Below the pieces are notes generated by a model that did not search any database, had not been told where the DNA came from, and worked only from the letters and a program-made list of their open reading frames with translations. Below, in pieces: positions 1 through 5,054 of a DNA stretch of 5,054 nt. Origin of the DNA: Nitrosopumilales archaeon (GTDB taxonomy: Archaea > Thermoproteota > Nitrososphaeria > Nitrososphaerales > Nitrosopumilaceae); contig JANXYF010000209.1 in NCBI GenBank assembly GCA_025350175.1, positions 1 through 5,054 on the forward strand, in the 5' to 3' direction. Within the stretch, counting starts at the first letter, position 1. Every line of letters begins with the position of its first letter. The translations under genes and the position numbers were made by a program.

Positions 1-183
1 AATGTCTACTACTTTATGTTCTTTGAATTTTAATAATTTTGAAAATTGTTGTGCAACTTTAACTTCTTTACTTGCTTTCTGACCATACGAGAAAGTTATT
101 CCATAAAGATCATATTGTTTTCTAAGATATGTAGCAGTACATACAGAATCCAAACCTCCGCTAAATACTATGACAGCTTTCAA
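1..183 (-). CDS. queC: 7-cyano-7-deazaguanine synthase QueC, N-terminal part (cut by window edge)
   Basis: This is the first 61 codons of a reverse-strand gene whose remainder lies left of the window. The fragment opens MKAVIVFSGGLDSVCTATYL. It carries the PP-loop ATP-binding motif SGGLDS at residues 8-13, followed by FSYGQK at 31-36, matching the (T/N)YGQ segment characteristic of QueC. The family converts 7-carboxy-7-deazaguanine, ammonia and ATP into preQ0. In archaea preQ0 is inserted into tRNA and then converted to archaeosine. The start is inferred as TTG at 183-181: no ATG lies in frame nearby, the family normally begins a few residues before the PP-loop, and a TATA-like element sits about 27 bases upstream. 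The zinc-binding cysteines expected near the C-terminus are outside the window. Other PP-loop ATPases are possible, but SGGLDS plus YGQ favours QueC strongly. Confidence 0.9.
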   Translation of the reverse strand, partial: MKAVIVFSGGLDSVCTATYLRKQYDLYGITFSYGQKASKEVKVAQQFSKLLKFKEHKVVDI

Positions 184-206
184 TTTGAAAACATTCCAAT
201 TAGACC

Positions 207-214
207 AAATAAAA
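207..214 (-). promoter_or_regulatory. Candidate TATA box for queC
   Basis: The reverse strand reads TTTTATTT here, centred about 27 bases before the TTG start of queC. It lies in the 38-base gap after the transporter stop codon. The spacing fits an archaeal TATA box driving a leaderless or nearly leaderless transcript, so queC need not depend on read-through from the transporter. The same T-rich tract could instead help terminate the transporter transcript. Confidence 0.45.
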
Positions 215-221
215 TGTTTGA

Positions 222-1049
222 CTATGCAATAGAGAGTAACACTGCTCCAGACAAAATCATAACAGATCCCATGATAACTCTAAGTATGTTTCGCTTGTGA
301 ACTATTTCTTTAAAATACAAAACTCCCCAAGATACTGCAAAAAGTGTAGCTGTTTGAGAAATAGGATATGCCACTGTAATACCTATTGAGGCTATGGCTA
401 TCAAGACTGATAAACTTCCTAAATTAAATAAACCTCCAGAAACTACCCCTGCAATAATCTCTTTCTTTATCCATCTTCGTGATAAAAACAGCAAAGGTAT
501 TCCAATTGCAAAAATGGATAAACTAGATGAAAAGAATCCTGATTGAAGTGTATGCGTTGCCTGCATTGGTATGACATACGATCCTCCTACCATACCTGAA
601 GCTGCCGCAATAAAGTATCCTTTTCTTTGAACAACTGAGGCCTTGGCAGCGCTTGCAACGAATGGTAAACCTGCTAATAGTAAACCAATTGCACCAATTG
701 CTAATATCATGTAATTGAATTTCTCTCCAAAGAACAAAATTCCCCAGAGAAATGAAACTAGAATACTAAAACCTGCAAGAAATGGAGAAGTTCTTGAAAG
801 TCCTATCAATCTAACAGAATACAATGCAAGGATGTTACTTGCAGTCCATATTGCTCCACTGAGAAGACCACTAGGTAAAATATCAAATCCCCAAAAAAAC
901 GCAATTGGTATTGCAAAAAGAAGAACTCCTATTCCAGTAGATCCTTGCAACTGCCAAATGCTTGCAACATTGACTTTCTTAACTGGAACAAAAAAAGTTC
1001 CCCAACAAATAGCCGAACCAATAGCTGAAGTCAATCCAGACGCATTCAA
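222..1049 (-). CDS. DMT-superfamily (GRP/EamA-like) ten-helix transporter
   Basis: A 275-residue, almost wholly hydrophobic protein with about ten predicted membrane helices and short loops, the usual size for drug/metabolite transporter superfamily permeases. It contains a visible internal duplication. ICWGTFFVPVKK near residues 14-25 is echoed by MVGGSYVIPMQA near 153-164, and LWGILFFGEK (101-110) by SWGVLYFKE (240-248). These are equivalent positions in the two five-helix halves of the fold. The CWG..FVP.K pattern near the N-terminus resembles the GRP/RhaT/TMEM144-type sugar-porter branch, which suggests a small polar solute, but the sequence does not reveal the substrate. The start is TTG at 1049-1047. 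The in-frame ATG-less extension upstream runs only to a stop about 45 bases away, and the following residues lead straight into helix 1. It is divergent from the enoyl-CoA hydratase and 38 bases ahead of queC. Confidence 0.85.
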   Translation of the reverse strand: MNASGLTSAIGSAICWGTFFVPVKKVNVASIWQLQGSTGIGVLLFAIPIAFFWGFDILPSGLLSGAIWTASNILALYSVRLIGLSRTSPFLAGFSILVSFLWGILFFGEKFNYMILAIGAIGLLLAGLPFVASAAKASVVQRKGYFIAAASGMVGGSYVIPMQATHTLQSGFFSSSLSIFAIGIPLLFLSRRWIKKEIIAGVVSGGLFNLGSLSVLIAIASIGITVAYPISQTATLFAVSWGVLYFKEIVHKRNILRVIMGSVMILSGAVLLSIA

Positions 1050-1073
1050 AGGTGGTTTGACTGTAAGAATAGT

Positions 1074-1080
1074 AGTATAA
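1074..1080 (-). promoter_or_regulatory. Candidate TATA box for the DMT transporter
   Basis: The reverse strand reads TTATACT about 28 bases before the TTG start. The position suits an archaeal TATA box with a leaderless transcript, but the match is weaker than for the other genes here. No Shine-Dalgarno-like sequence precedes the TTG. Confidence 0.3.
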
Positions 1081-1112
1081 CTCGGTTTCTATTCTAAATT
1101 CATACTCTAAAG

Positions 1113-1120
1113 TTTAATTT
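1113..1120 (+). promoter_or_regulatory. Candidate TATA box (with BRE-like flank) for the enoyl-CoA hydratase
   Basis: TTTAATTT is centred about 26 bases before ATG 1142. It is immediately preceded by CTAAAG, which resembles a purine-rich TFB-recognition element. The spacing puts the expected transcription start at or next to the ATG, predicting a leaderless mRNA. No Shine-Dalgarno sequence lies ahead of the ATG, which agrees with this. Confidence 0.5.
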
Positions 1121-1141
1121 CTGCTAAAATGTTTTTCTTAT

Positions 1142-1894
1142 ATGCAATATCTAAAAGTTGAACGAGATGAAGATGTTGTTCAAATCACAATCAGCAGACA
1201 AGATAAACTAAATGCTATGAATCTGGATATCATGGATGAATTTATTTCTCTACTAGATAATCTGGAAAAAGATTCTTCACGAGTAATTGTTATCACTGGT
1301 GAAGGCCCTAAAGCTTTCTCTGCTGGTGCAGATATTGAATATATGAGTAATATCGGACCAACCGAGGCAGAAAAATATGCACTTCGAGGACATGAGGTTC
1401 TAAATAGAATTGAAAAATTAGAAAAACCTGTAATTGCTGCAGTTAATGGGTATGCACTGGGTGGAGGATGTGAACTTGCACTCTCATGTGATATCCGATT
1501 TGCTTCACCCAATGCGCAACTTGGTCAGCCAGAAGTTACATTAGGAATTTGCCCAGGCTGGGGAGGTACACAAAGACTGTTACGAATTGTAGGTCCTGCA
1601 AGAGCTAAAGATCTCATATTCTCTGGTAGAAAAATCATGGCAGAAGAAGCACTCTCAATGGGCCTGATAAATAAAATATTTCCTTCTGAGAGTTTACTTT
1701 CTGAAACTAAAGCCTATGCAAAAGTATTATCCAAAAATAGTAGTTTTGCAATTGGAATTTCCAAGATGCTTGTAAACAGAGGAACTGATGCTAATCTTGA
1801 CACTGGATTGAAACTTGAAATCTATTCGTGGGCTGTATGTTTCTCAACAAAAGAACGGGAAGAACGAATGCGCAAATTCATTGAAAAGAAATAA
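1142..1894 (+). CDS. Enoyl-CoA hydratase (crotonase); probable 3-hydroxypropionyl-CoA dehydratase / crotonyl-CoA hydratase
   Basis: A 250-residue soluble crotonase of normal family length. It has the first oxyanion-hole segment AFSAGADIEYM (58-68), the second in NGYALGGGCELAL (102-114), and GQPEVTLG (128-135) followed by GWGGTQRL (139-146). Both catalytic glutamates of true hydratases are present: E111 and E131 correspond to rat mitochondrial enoyl-CoA hydratase Glu144 and Glu164, with the same spacing of 20. This argues for reversible addition of water to a trans-2-enoyl-CoA rather than isomerase or hydrolase activity. In thaumarchaea a standalone crotonase of this kind (Nmar_1308 in Nitrosopumilus maritimus, as I recall) serves both dehydration of 3-hydroxypropionyl-CoA and hydration of crotonyl-CoA in the 3-hydroxypropionate/4-hydroxybutyrate CO2-fixation cycle. 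That specific role is inferred from family and likely host. The gene stands alone on its strand, with its own promoter and no other cycle gene beside it. Confidence 0.92.
   Translation: MQYLKVERDEDVVQITISRQDKLNAMNLDIMDEFISLLDNLEKDSSRVIVITGEGPKAFSAGADIEYMSNIGPTEAEKYALRGHEVLNRIEKLEKPVIAAVNGYALGGGCELALSCDIRFASPNAQLGQPEVTLGICPGWGGTQRLLRIVGPARAKDLIFSGRKIMAEEALSMGLINKIFPSESLLSETKAYAKVLSKNSSFAIGISKMLVNRGTDANLDTGLKLEIYSWAVCFSTKEREERMRKFIEKK
1884..1894 (-). terminator. Possible T-rich terminator tract after thrB
   Basis: Directly after the thrB stop codon the reverse strand reads TTATTTCTTTT. Archaeal RNA polymerase can terminate on such T-rich runs without a hairpin. The tract lies inside the last codons of the opposing enoyl-CoA hydratase (Lys/Glu codons), so it may be only a by-product of coding sequence. 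Confidence 0.3.
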
Positions 1895-2809
1895 CTATAA
1901 TACAAAAGCTCCTTTACTTGGTCTACAAATTATAGTAGTACATTTTGTATCAGCTGACGCAAATCCCTTTTCCATTGCTTTACAGATTTTATTATGATCT
2001 GCAGATTTTGATGTAAATGAAATTATTGATGGACCTGCACCACTTATGGTAACACCCAATGCACCTGCTCTTAGTGCATTTATCTTCACTTTATCAAAAC
2101 CTGGAATCAAATGCTTTCTTGCGGGTTCTACAATTATATCTTTTATTGAATGACCAATTAATTCTACATCTTTTTTGATAAATCCTACAGTTATTGCAGA
2201 TGCATTAGAGAGATTCTTCACATAATCAGATAATTTTACTTGTTGAGGTAATACTCCCCTAGATACTTCTGTTTTTTTCTTTGGAACAATAATTTTTGGT
2301 ATTGCTATACATAAAACCAAGTCCTTTGGAGGATCAATTCTTATCACATCAAGTGGGTCTGTTCTCACTATTACAAATCCACCAAGAACTGATGCACTAA
2401 CATTATCATAATGAATAGAACCAGCACTTGCTCTCTCTCCAATTCCAGCAAATTTTATCAAAGTATTTTGATCAAGACCCAGACTAAATAGTGCATCAAA
2501 GGCAATTGCTGCAGCCGCTGCTGATGCTGCACTACTACCCATTCCAAATCCAGCCGGAACTCCTTTCTTAATCTTAATTCGAAGTCCAGATTTTATCTTG
2601 AATTTTTTTGACATTTCTTTTATTACTAACCCTGCAGAATTTTTCTCTGGTTCAAGAGGAACTGAATCTGAACTCTCAATGATAATTTTATTTCCTTTCT
2701 TTGTTAACTGGATCTCATCATAATATGCGTCAAGTGCCAAACCAAATACATCAAAACCTGGACCTAGGTTTGCAGTAGAACATGGAGCTCTTGCAATTAC
2801 GCTTTGCAT
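1895..2809 (-). CDS. thrB: Homoserine kinase (GHMP kinase family)
   Basis: A 304-residue GHMP kinase, close to the usual homoserine kinase length of about 300-310. It would phosphorylate L-homoserine with ATP to O-phosphohomoserine, the substrate of threonine synthase. Motif 1 is APCSTANLGPGFDVFG (8-23). The ATP-binding glycine/serine loop is PAGFGMGSSAASA (85-97), and motif 3 is TISGAGPS (254-261). Homoserine-kinase-specific features separate it from mevalonate, shikimate or pantoate kinases: GERASAGSIHYDNV (124-137), TEVSRGVLP (180-188) and R231. By spacing, N14, D20, H133, N136, R184 and R231 appear to match the substrate-binding residues of the Methanocaldococcus jannaschii enzyme, and E125 its Mg-binding glutamate. 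Its ATG shares one base with the GTPase stop, so it is probably co-transcribed and translationally coupled. Its stop abuts the stop of the opposing crotonase. Confidence 0.93.
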   Translation of the reverse strand: MQSVIARAPCSTANLGPGFDVFGLALDAYYDEIQLTKKGNKIIIESSDSVPLEPEKNSAGLVIKEMSKKFKIKSGLRIKIKKGVPAGFGMGSSAASAAAAAIAFDALFSLGLDQNTLIKFAGIGERASAGSIHYDNVSASVLGGFVIVRTDPLDVIRIDPPKDLVLCIAIPKIIVPKKKTEVSRGVLPQQVKLSDYVKNLSNASAITVGFIKKDVELIGHSIKDIIVEPARKHLIPGFDKVKINALRAGALGVTISGAGPSIISFTSKSADHNKICKAMEKGFASADTKCTTIICRPSKGAFVL

Positions 2810-3567
2810 TAATCTTCTACCTCTTCGCCTAAATTGAGTACACGACTTAGAGCAGCTTGAAGATTAACCATTCCTTCTCCGGTAGCACTAGAAATTGGAA
2901 TTAATCCTTGAGCAAATCCTCCCAAATTTAGACTTCTAAGAATATTAGTTGCAAGTGCATAATTTTCACCATCTGCATCTTTAGCAAGAGCATCTTCAAG
3001 ACTTGCCATATTTGTTGACCATTTTAGTATATCTTTAATCTTATCTTCAATAAGATCTGTTTTTGTTAGAACATTTATCTGCGATAAACCTAGTCTTAAT
3101 TTTACTGAAGTAGCAAGTAATGCAATTGAGACAAAATTGGTAGGTGATGTAATCAACGATCCATCATGAAGAAATATTGATGCTTTTTCTTCTACATTCA
3201 AGTTTTGTATAATGAAAGGTCCGCTTGTTCTATATGCAAACAACTCAATTTGACCAGGCGTATCCACTATAAGGTAATCCGGATTCACATTATCTATTTC
3301 ATTTTGTAGATCATCTATTTTTGATGCAATAAGGTCATTTGCCATAATCATGGATCCATTGGGTCCAAGATCATATTGTTTCATAATTTCTACGATATCA
3401 ATATAGTCTCTAACATCAACGTCGCATGTATAGGGCAAATTTTCTACACCTGGATCTAAGTTTAGCATTCCAACAAAAGCACCATTTCTAGAATAATAAT
3501 CAAGAATTTTGGAAGCTAACAATGACTTTCCGGCTCCTGCAGTTCCAATTATAAAAATTGCCTTCAT
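2809..3567 (-). CDS. GPN-loop GTPase
   Basis: A 252-residue P-loop GTPase of the dimeric GPN family, of typical archaeal length. In order it shows the P-loop GTAGAGKS (8-15), NLDPGVE (36-42), DVRDYID (51-57), the signature Gly-Pro-Asn loop in LGPNGS (67-72), the G3 motif DTPGQIE (102-108), the nucleotide-specificity motif TKTD (168-171) and a G5-like ISSATGEG (225-232). All nucleotide-binding motifs are intact. The GPN loop defines the family, separating it from SIMIBI relatives such as HypB or MeaB. The eukaryotic relatives help assemble and import RNA polymerase II. The archaeal role is less settled, so no specific client is claimed. The ATG at 3567 leads directly into the P-loop strand, so the start is firm. 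It is the first gene of a two-gene unit with thrB (overlap TAATG). That pairing gives no obvious functional link. Confidence 0.95.
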   Translation of the reverse strand: MKAIFIIGTAGAGKSLLASKILDYYSRNGAFVGMLNLDPGVENLPYTCDVDVRDYIDIVEIMKQYDLGPNGSMIMANDLIASKIDDLQNEIDNVNPDYLIVDTPGQIELFAYRTSGPFIIQNLNVEEKASIFLHDGSLITSPTNFVSIALLATSVKLRLGLSQINVLTKTDLIEDKIKDILKWSTNMASLEDALAKDADGENYALATNILRSLNLGGFAQGLIPISSATGEGMVNLQAALSRVLNLGEEVED

Positions 3568-3595
3568 TTTTCTGATAATTTATTTTATGTTGAGC

Positions 3596-3603
3596 TTATA
3601 TTT
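3596..3603. promoter_or_regulatory. Candidate TATA box, possibly shared by two divergent genes
   Basis: The plus strand reads TTATATTT and the minus strand AAATATAA. Its centre lies about 26 bases before ATG 3626 of the plus-strand membrane protein, the ideal spacing for a leaderless start. It is about 32 bases before ATG 3567 of the minus-strand GPN GTPase, which would give a leader of around 5 bases. Only 58 bases separate the two genes. The other A/T-rich stretch (3578-3588) is too close to the GTPase start to be its TATA box. Assignment to the plus gene is fairly secure; use in both directions is inference. Confidence 0.45.
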
Positions 3604-3625
3604 CCATCCATGAGTAAGGCAGGCA

Positions 3626-4642
3626 ATGAATTGGAAACTCCTTGCTATTCCTGTTAGTGTAATTCCATTTCTTATCATTGCTGGAACATTTAATGTAAGT
3701 TTAGAGAATATTCTTGCAATAGGCATCATACCTTTTGTGGGTGCTTCAATAGCTATGGCAGGTAAGCTATTCACTCAAGGATTAAAGTTCAATTATCTTG
3801 TAAAGAAATTCTTGGGCCCTGTAGACGTAAACTGGCGAACAATTTCTGTAAGAGTGGGTAGTGAATTTGTCACATCTACAACTCCATCTTTTGTAGGGGG
3901 TGAATTAGTTAGAATAATGTGGTTAGGTAAAAAGGGCGTTCCAATTGGAAAAGCTTCTTGGGTAACAATAATTGAAATTGTAACTGAAGTTCTAGTTTCA
4001 GGAGTATTTGCAATTGCTGCAGCAGTAATTTCATTTGTAAATGGTGCTTATGCTATAGGAATAACAATACTTGCAATCAGTATTCCTATAACAGGACTCT
4101 GGTCTACATTGTTCTTTTTGTCATCAAAAAGAACATTCCAAATACCTGGCTGGGCTTTTAGAATTGCTACTAGAATAGGAAAAGAGCGCTCGATAAAATA
4201 CATTGACAAAACCAATCTCTGGATGAAAGAAATTTGTGATATGAGCAGGCAAACTCTTCATACTAAAGAAATCAAAAAAGCATTTGTAGTCTCAATAATA
4301 ATTTCTATATTCACATGGTCACTTTATGGTCTTTCTTTTATGATAATTGCAAATGGCGCAGGTTATGTAATAGACTTTTTCCATTCTCTAATGGCTACAA
4401 TGGCATCAATTGCAGTTGGTAATTTACCAATAACTATTGGTGGATCAGGCCTAACTGAATTTTCAATCTGGGCATATTTGGGACACTTGAATAGCTTGAC
4501 ATTTGAGGCTGCTAAGAATAGTCTGCAATGGAATATTGTGATTGGATGGAGAATAGCAACTTATCATGTCGGTCTTGTGATAAGCTGGATATTTCTCATG
4601 AAAGTAGTCTATCCAAGCATAAAGAAGACTAAGACTGTATAG
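3626..4642 (+). CDS. UPF0104 / lysylphosphatidylglycerol-synthase-TM-type membrane protein, function unknown
   Basis: A 338-residue polytopic membrane protein with about seven or eight hydrophobic helices, the first at roughly residues 5-22. It carries the two conserved blocks of the LPG_synthase_TM/UPF0104 family (flippase-like domain). The first is TPSFVGGELVRIMWL (86-100), the counterpart of the usual TP..aGGEpvR block, followed by an acidic helix face IIEIVTEV (115-122). The second is the late glycine-rich block LPITIGGSGLTEFS (267-280), the counterpart of P...GGlGv.E. A basic cytoplasm-like loop spans about 184-220. Related bacterial domains move or modify lipids (the MprF flippase half), and archaeal members are often linked to lipid or glycan chemistry, but the substrate of this one is unknown. 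It has no attached synthase domain. It is divergent from the GPN GTPase and followed 36 bases later by a dehydrogenase gene on the same strand. Confidence 0.8.
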   Translation: MNWKLLAIPVSVIPFLIIAGTFNVSLENILAIGIIPFVGASIAMAGKLFTQGLKFNYLVKKFLGPVDVNWRTISVRVGSEFVTSTTPSFVGGELVRIMWLGKKGVPIGKASWVTIIEIVTEVLVSGVFAIAAAVISFVNGAYAIGITILAISIPITGLWSTLFFLSSKRTFQIPGWAFRIATRIGKERSIKYIDKTNLWMKEICDMSRQTLHTKEIKKAFVVSIIISIFTWSLYGLSFMIIANGAGYVIDFFHSLMATMASIAVGNLPITIGGSGLTEFSIWAYLGHLNSLTFEAAKNSLQWNIVIGWRIATYHVGLVISWIFLMKVVYPSIKKTKTV

Positions 4643-4649
4643 AAAGCAC

Positions 4650-4657
4650 TTTATTTT
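4650..4657 (+). promoter_or_regulatory. Candidate TATA box for the short-chain dehydrogenase
   Basis: TTTATTTT lies just after the upstream stop codon, centred about 25-26 bases before TTG 4679. A GAAAGCAC stretch just ahead could act as a TFB-recognition element. The spacing predicts a leaderless mRNA beginning at the TTG and supports that start. Confidence 0.45.
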
Positions 4658-4668
4658 CGAACTCTTAA

Positions 4669-4673
4669 TTTTT
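4669..4673 (+). terminator. Possible T-tract terminator of the UPF0104 gene
   Basis: A run of five T within a T-rich stretch lies 27-31 bases after the membrane-protein stop and just before the next gene. It could terminate transcription in the archaeal manner, but it is short and has no visible hairpin. Confidence 0.22.
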
Positions 4674-4678
4674 AGTTA

Positions 4679-5054
4679 TTGGACTATACCGGTAAAGTAG
4701 TTGTTATTACAGGTGCGTCAAGCGGGATTGGTGAACAATCTGCCGAAGAATTTGCAAAATTACGTGCTAATGTCATACTTGTATCTAGAAACAAAGAAAA
4801 AATAAAAGAGGTAGAAAAAAAATTATCAAAATATACAACTAATGTTTTTGCCTATGCATGCGATATATCTAAAAAAAATCAAGTAGAAACAATGGGAAAA
4901 ATTATAATTGAAAAATTTGGAACAGTTGATGTACTTGTGAATAATGCAGGTTTTGGGATACATAACACTGTAAATGAAACAAAAATAGAAGAAATGGAGT
5001 CACAGATAATGACAAATTTTTTTGGGACAATGTATTGTACCAAGGCATTTTTAC
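4679..5054 (+). CDS. Short-chain dehydrogenase/reductase (SDR), N-terminal part (cut by window edge)
   Basis: The first 125 codons of a classical SDR oxidoreductase, truncated by the right edge (a full protein is usually about 250 residues). It starts MDYTGKVVVI and has the Rossmann cofactor motif TGASSGIG (11-18), VSRN at 35-38, CDIS at 61-64 (the Asp that contacts the adenine ring), NNAG at 88-91, and the catalytic-tetrad Asn probably at N113 in MTNFFGT. Arg37 after the second strand suggests NADP(H) preference. The catalytic Ser and the YxxxK pair lie outside the window, so neither activity nor substrate can be assigned. The start is well constrained: an in-frame TAG lies at 4673-4675, and TTG 4679 is the only usual start codon between it and the Rossmann motif. 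It may be expressed independently of the upstream membrane-protein gene, given its own TATA-like element. Confidence 0.9.
   Translation, partial: MDYTGKVVVITGASSGIGEQSAEEFAKLRANVILVSRNKEKIKEVEKKLSKYTTNVFAYACDISKKNQVETMGKIIIEKFGTVDVLVNNAGFGIHNTVNETKIEEMESQIMTNFFGTMYCTKAFL

Noticed and set aside
46..300. Plus-strand 84-codon open frame across the queC/transporter junction
   Set aside because: It overlaps queC and the transporter 3' end on the opposite strand, has no recognisable motif, and disagrees with the clear QueC PP-loop reading.
715..1080. Plus-strand 121-codon open frame antisense to the transporter
   Set aside because: Its composition is that of antisense transporter codons, it has no domain signature, and the opposite strand gives a coherent ten-helix protein.
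1180..1512. Minus-strand 110-codon open frame inside the crotonase
   Set aside because: It lies antisense to the most conserved crotonase motifs, is low-complexity and serine-rich, and has no independent support.
1815..1997. Plus-strand 60-codon open frame spanning the crotonase/thrB convergence
   Set aside because: It covers the ends of two well-supported genes in another frame and has no promoter or motif.
2272..2278. Run of seven T as the crotonase terminator
   Set aside because: It is nearly 400 bases past the stop and simply encodes consecutive lysines of thrB on the other strand; noted only as a possible end for antisense read-through.
3610..3657. Fifteen-codon upstream reading frame (ATG 3610) overlapping the UPF0104 start
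   Set aside because: With the TATA box at 3596-3603 transcription should begin near 3626, so this ATG would not be in the mRNA. No leader-peptide pattern is visible.
3580..3774. Minus-strand 64-codon open frame at the start of the UPF0104 gene
   Set aside because: It is antisense to the first helices of a well-supported membrane protein and overlaps the divergent promoter; no motif is seen.

Overview
The window is AT-rich and gene-dense. Gene content, A/T-rich TATA boxes about 26 bases ahead of start codons, and near absence of Shine-Dalgarno sequences suggest an archaeon. A marine ammonia-oxidising thaumarchaeon (Nitrosopumilus type) fits best: a GPN-loop GTPase and an archaeal-type homoserine kinase flank a crotonase resembling the one that group uses in carbon fixation. 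The taxonomic call is inference, as no marker gene is present.

Layout, left to right. A partial queC (minus strand, 1-183, cut by the window edge) makes the 7-deazaguanine precursor used for archaeosine in tRNA. Ahead of it on the same strand is a ten-helix DMT-superfamily transporter (222-1049). A 92-base divergent promoter region (1050-1141) separates that from a plus-strand enoyl-CoA hydratase (1142-1894). This gene runs tail to tail, with no spacer, into a minus-strand pair: homoserine kinase thrB (1895-2809) and a GPN-loop GTPase (2809-3567). Their stop and start codons overlap by one base. A 58-base divergent region (3568-3625) then leads to a plus-strand UPF0104/LPG-synthase-type membrane protein (3626-4642). 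Last is a short-chain dehydrogenase that starts at TTG 4679 and runs off the right edge.

The genes look like separate housekeeping units rather than one pathway: tRNA modification, small-molecule transport, CoA-thioester hydration (probably the 3-hydroxypropionate/4-hydroxybutyrate cycle), threonine synthesis, a GPN GTPase, and a probable lipid-related membrane protein. Only GPN-thrB looks like an operon. Every other gene has a candidate TATA box placed for a leaderless or very short-leader transcript, and three genes (queC, the transporter and the dehydrogenase) appear to start at TTG.

I see no RNA gene, mobile element, CRISPR array, phage gene or defence cassette, and no base-composition break suggesting transfer. 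No stretch longer than 92 bases lacks a gene. I found no convincing new multi-gene system. The observations worth a second look are the crotonase's probable carbon-fixation role, a possible TATA element shared by two divergent genes, and the uncharacterised membrane protein.
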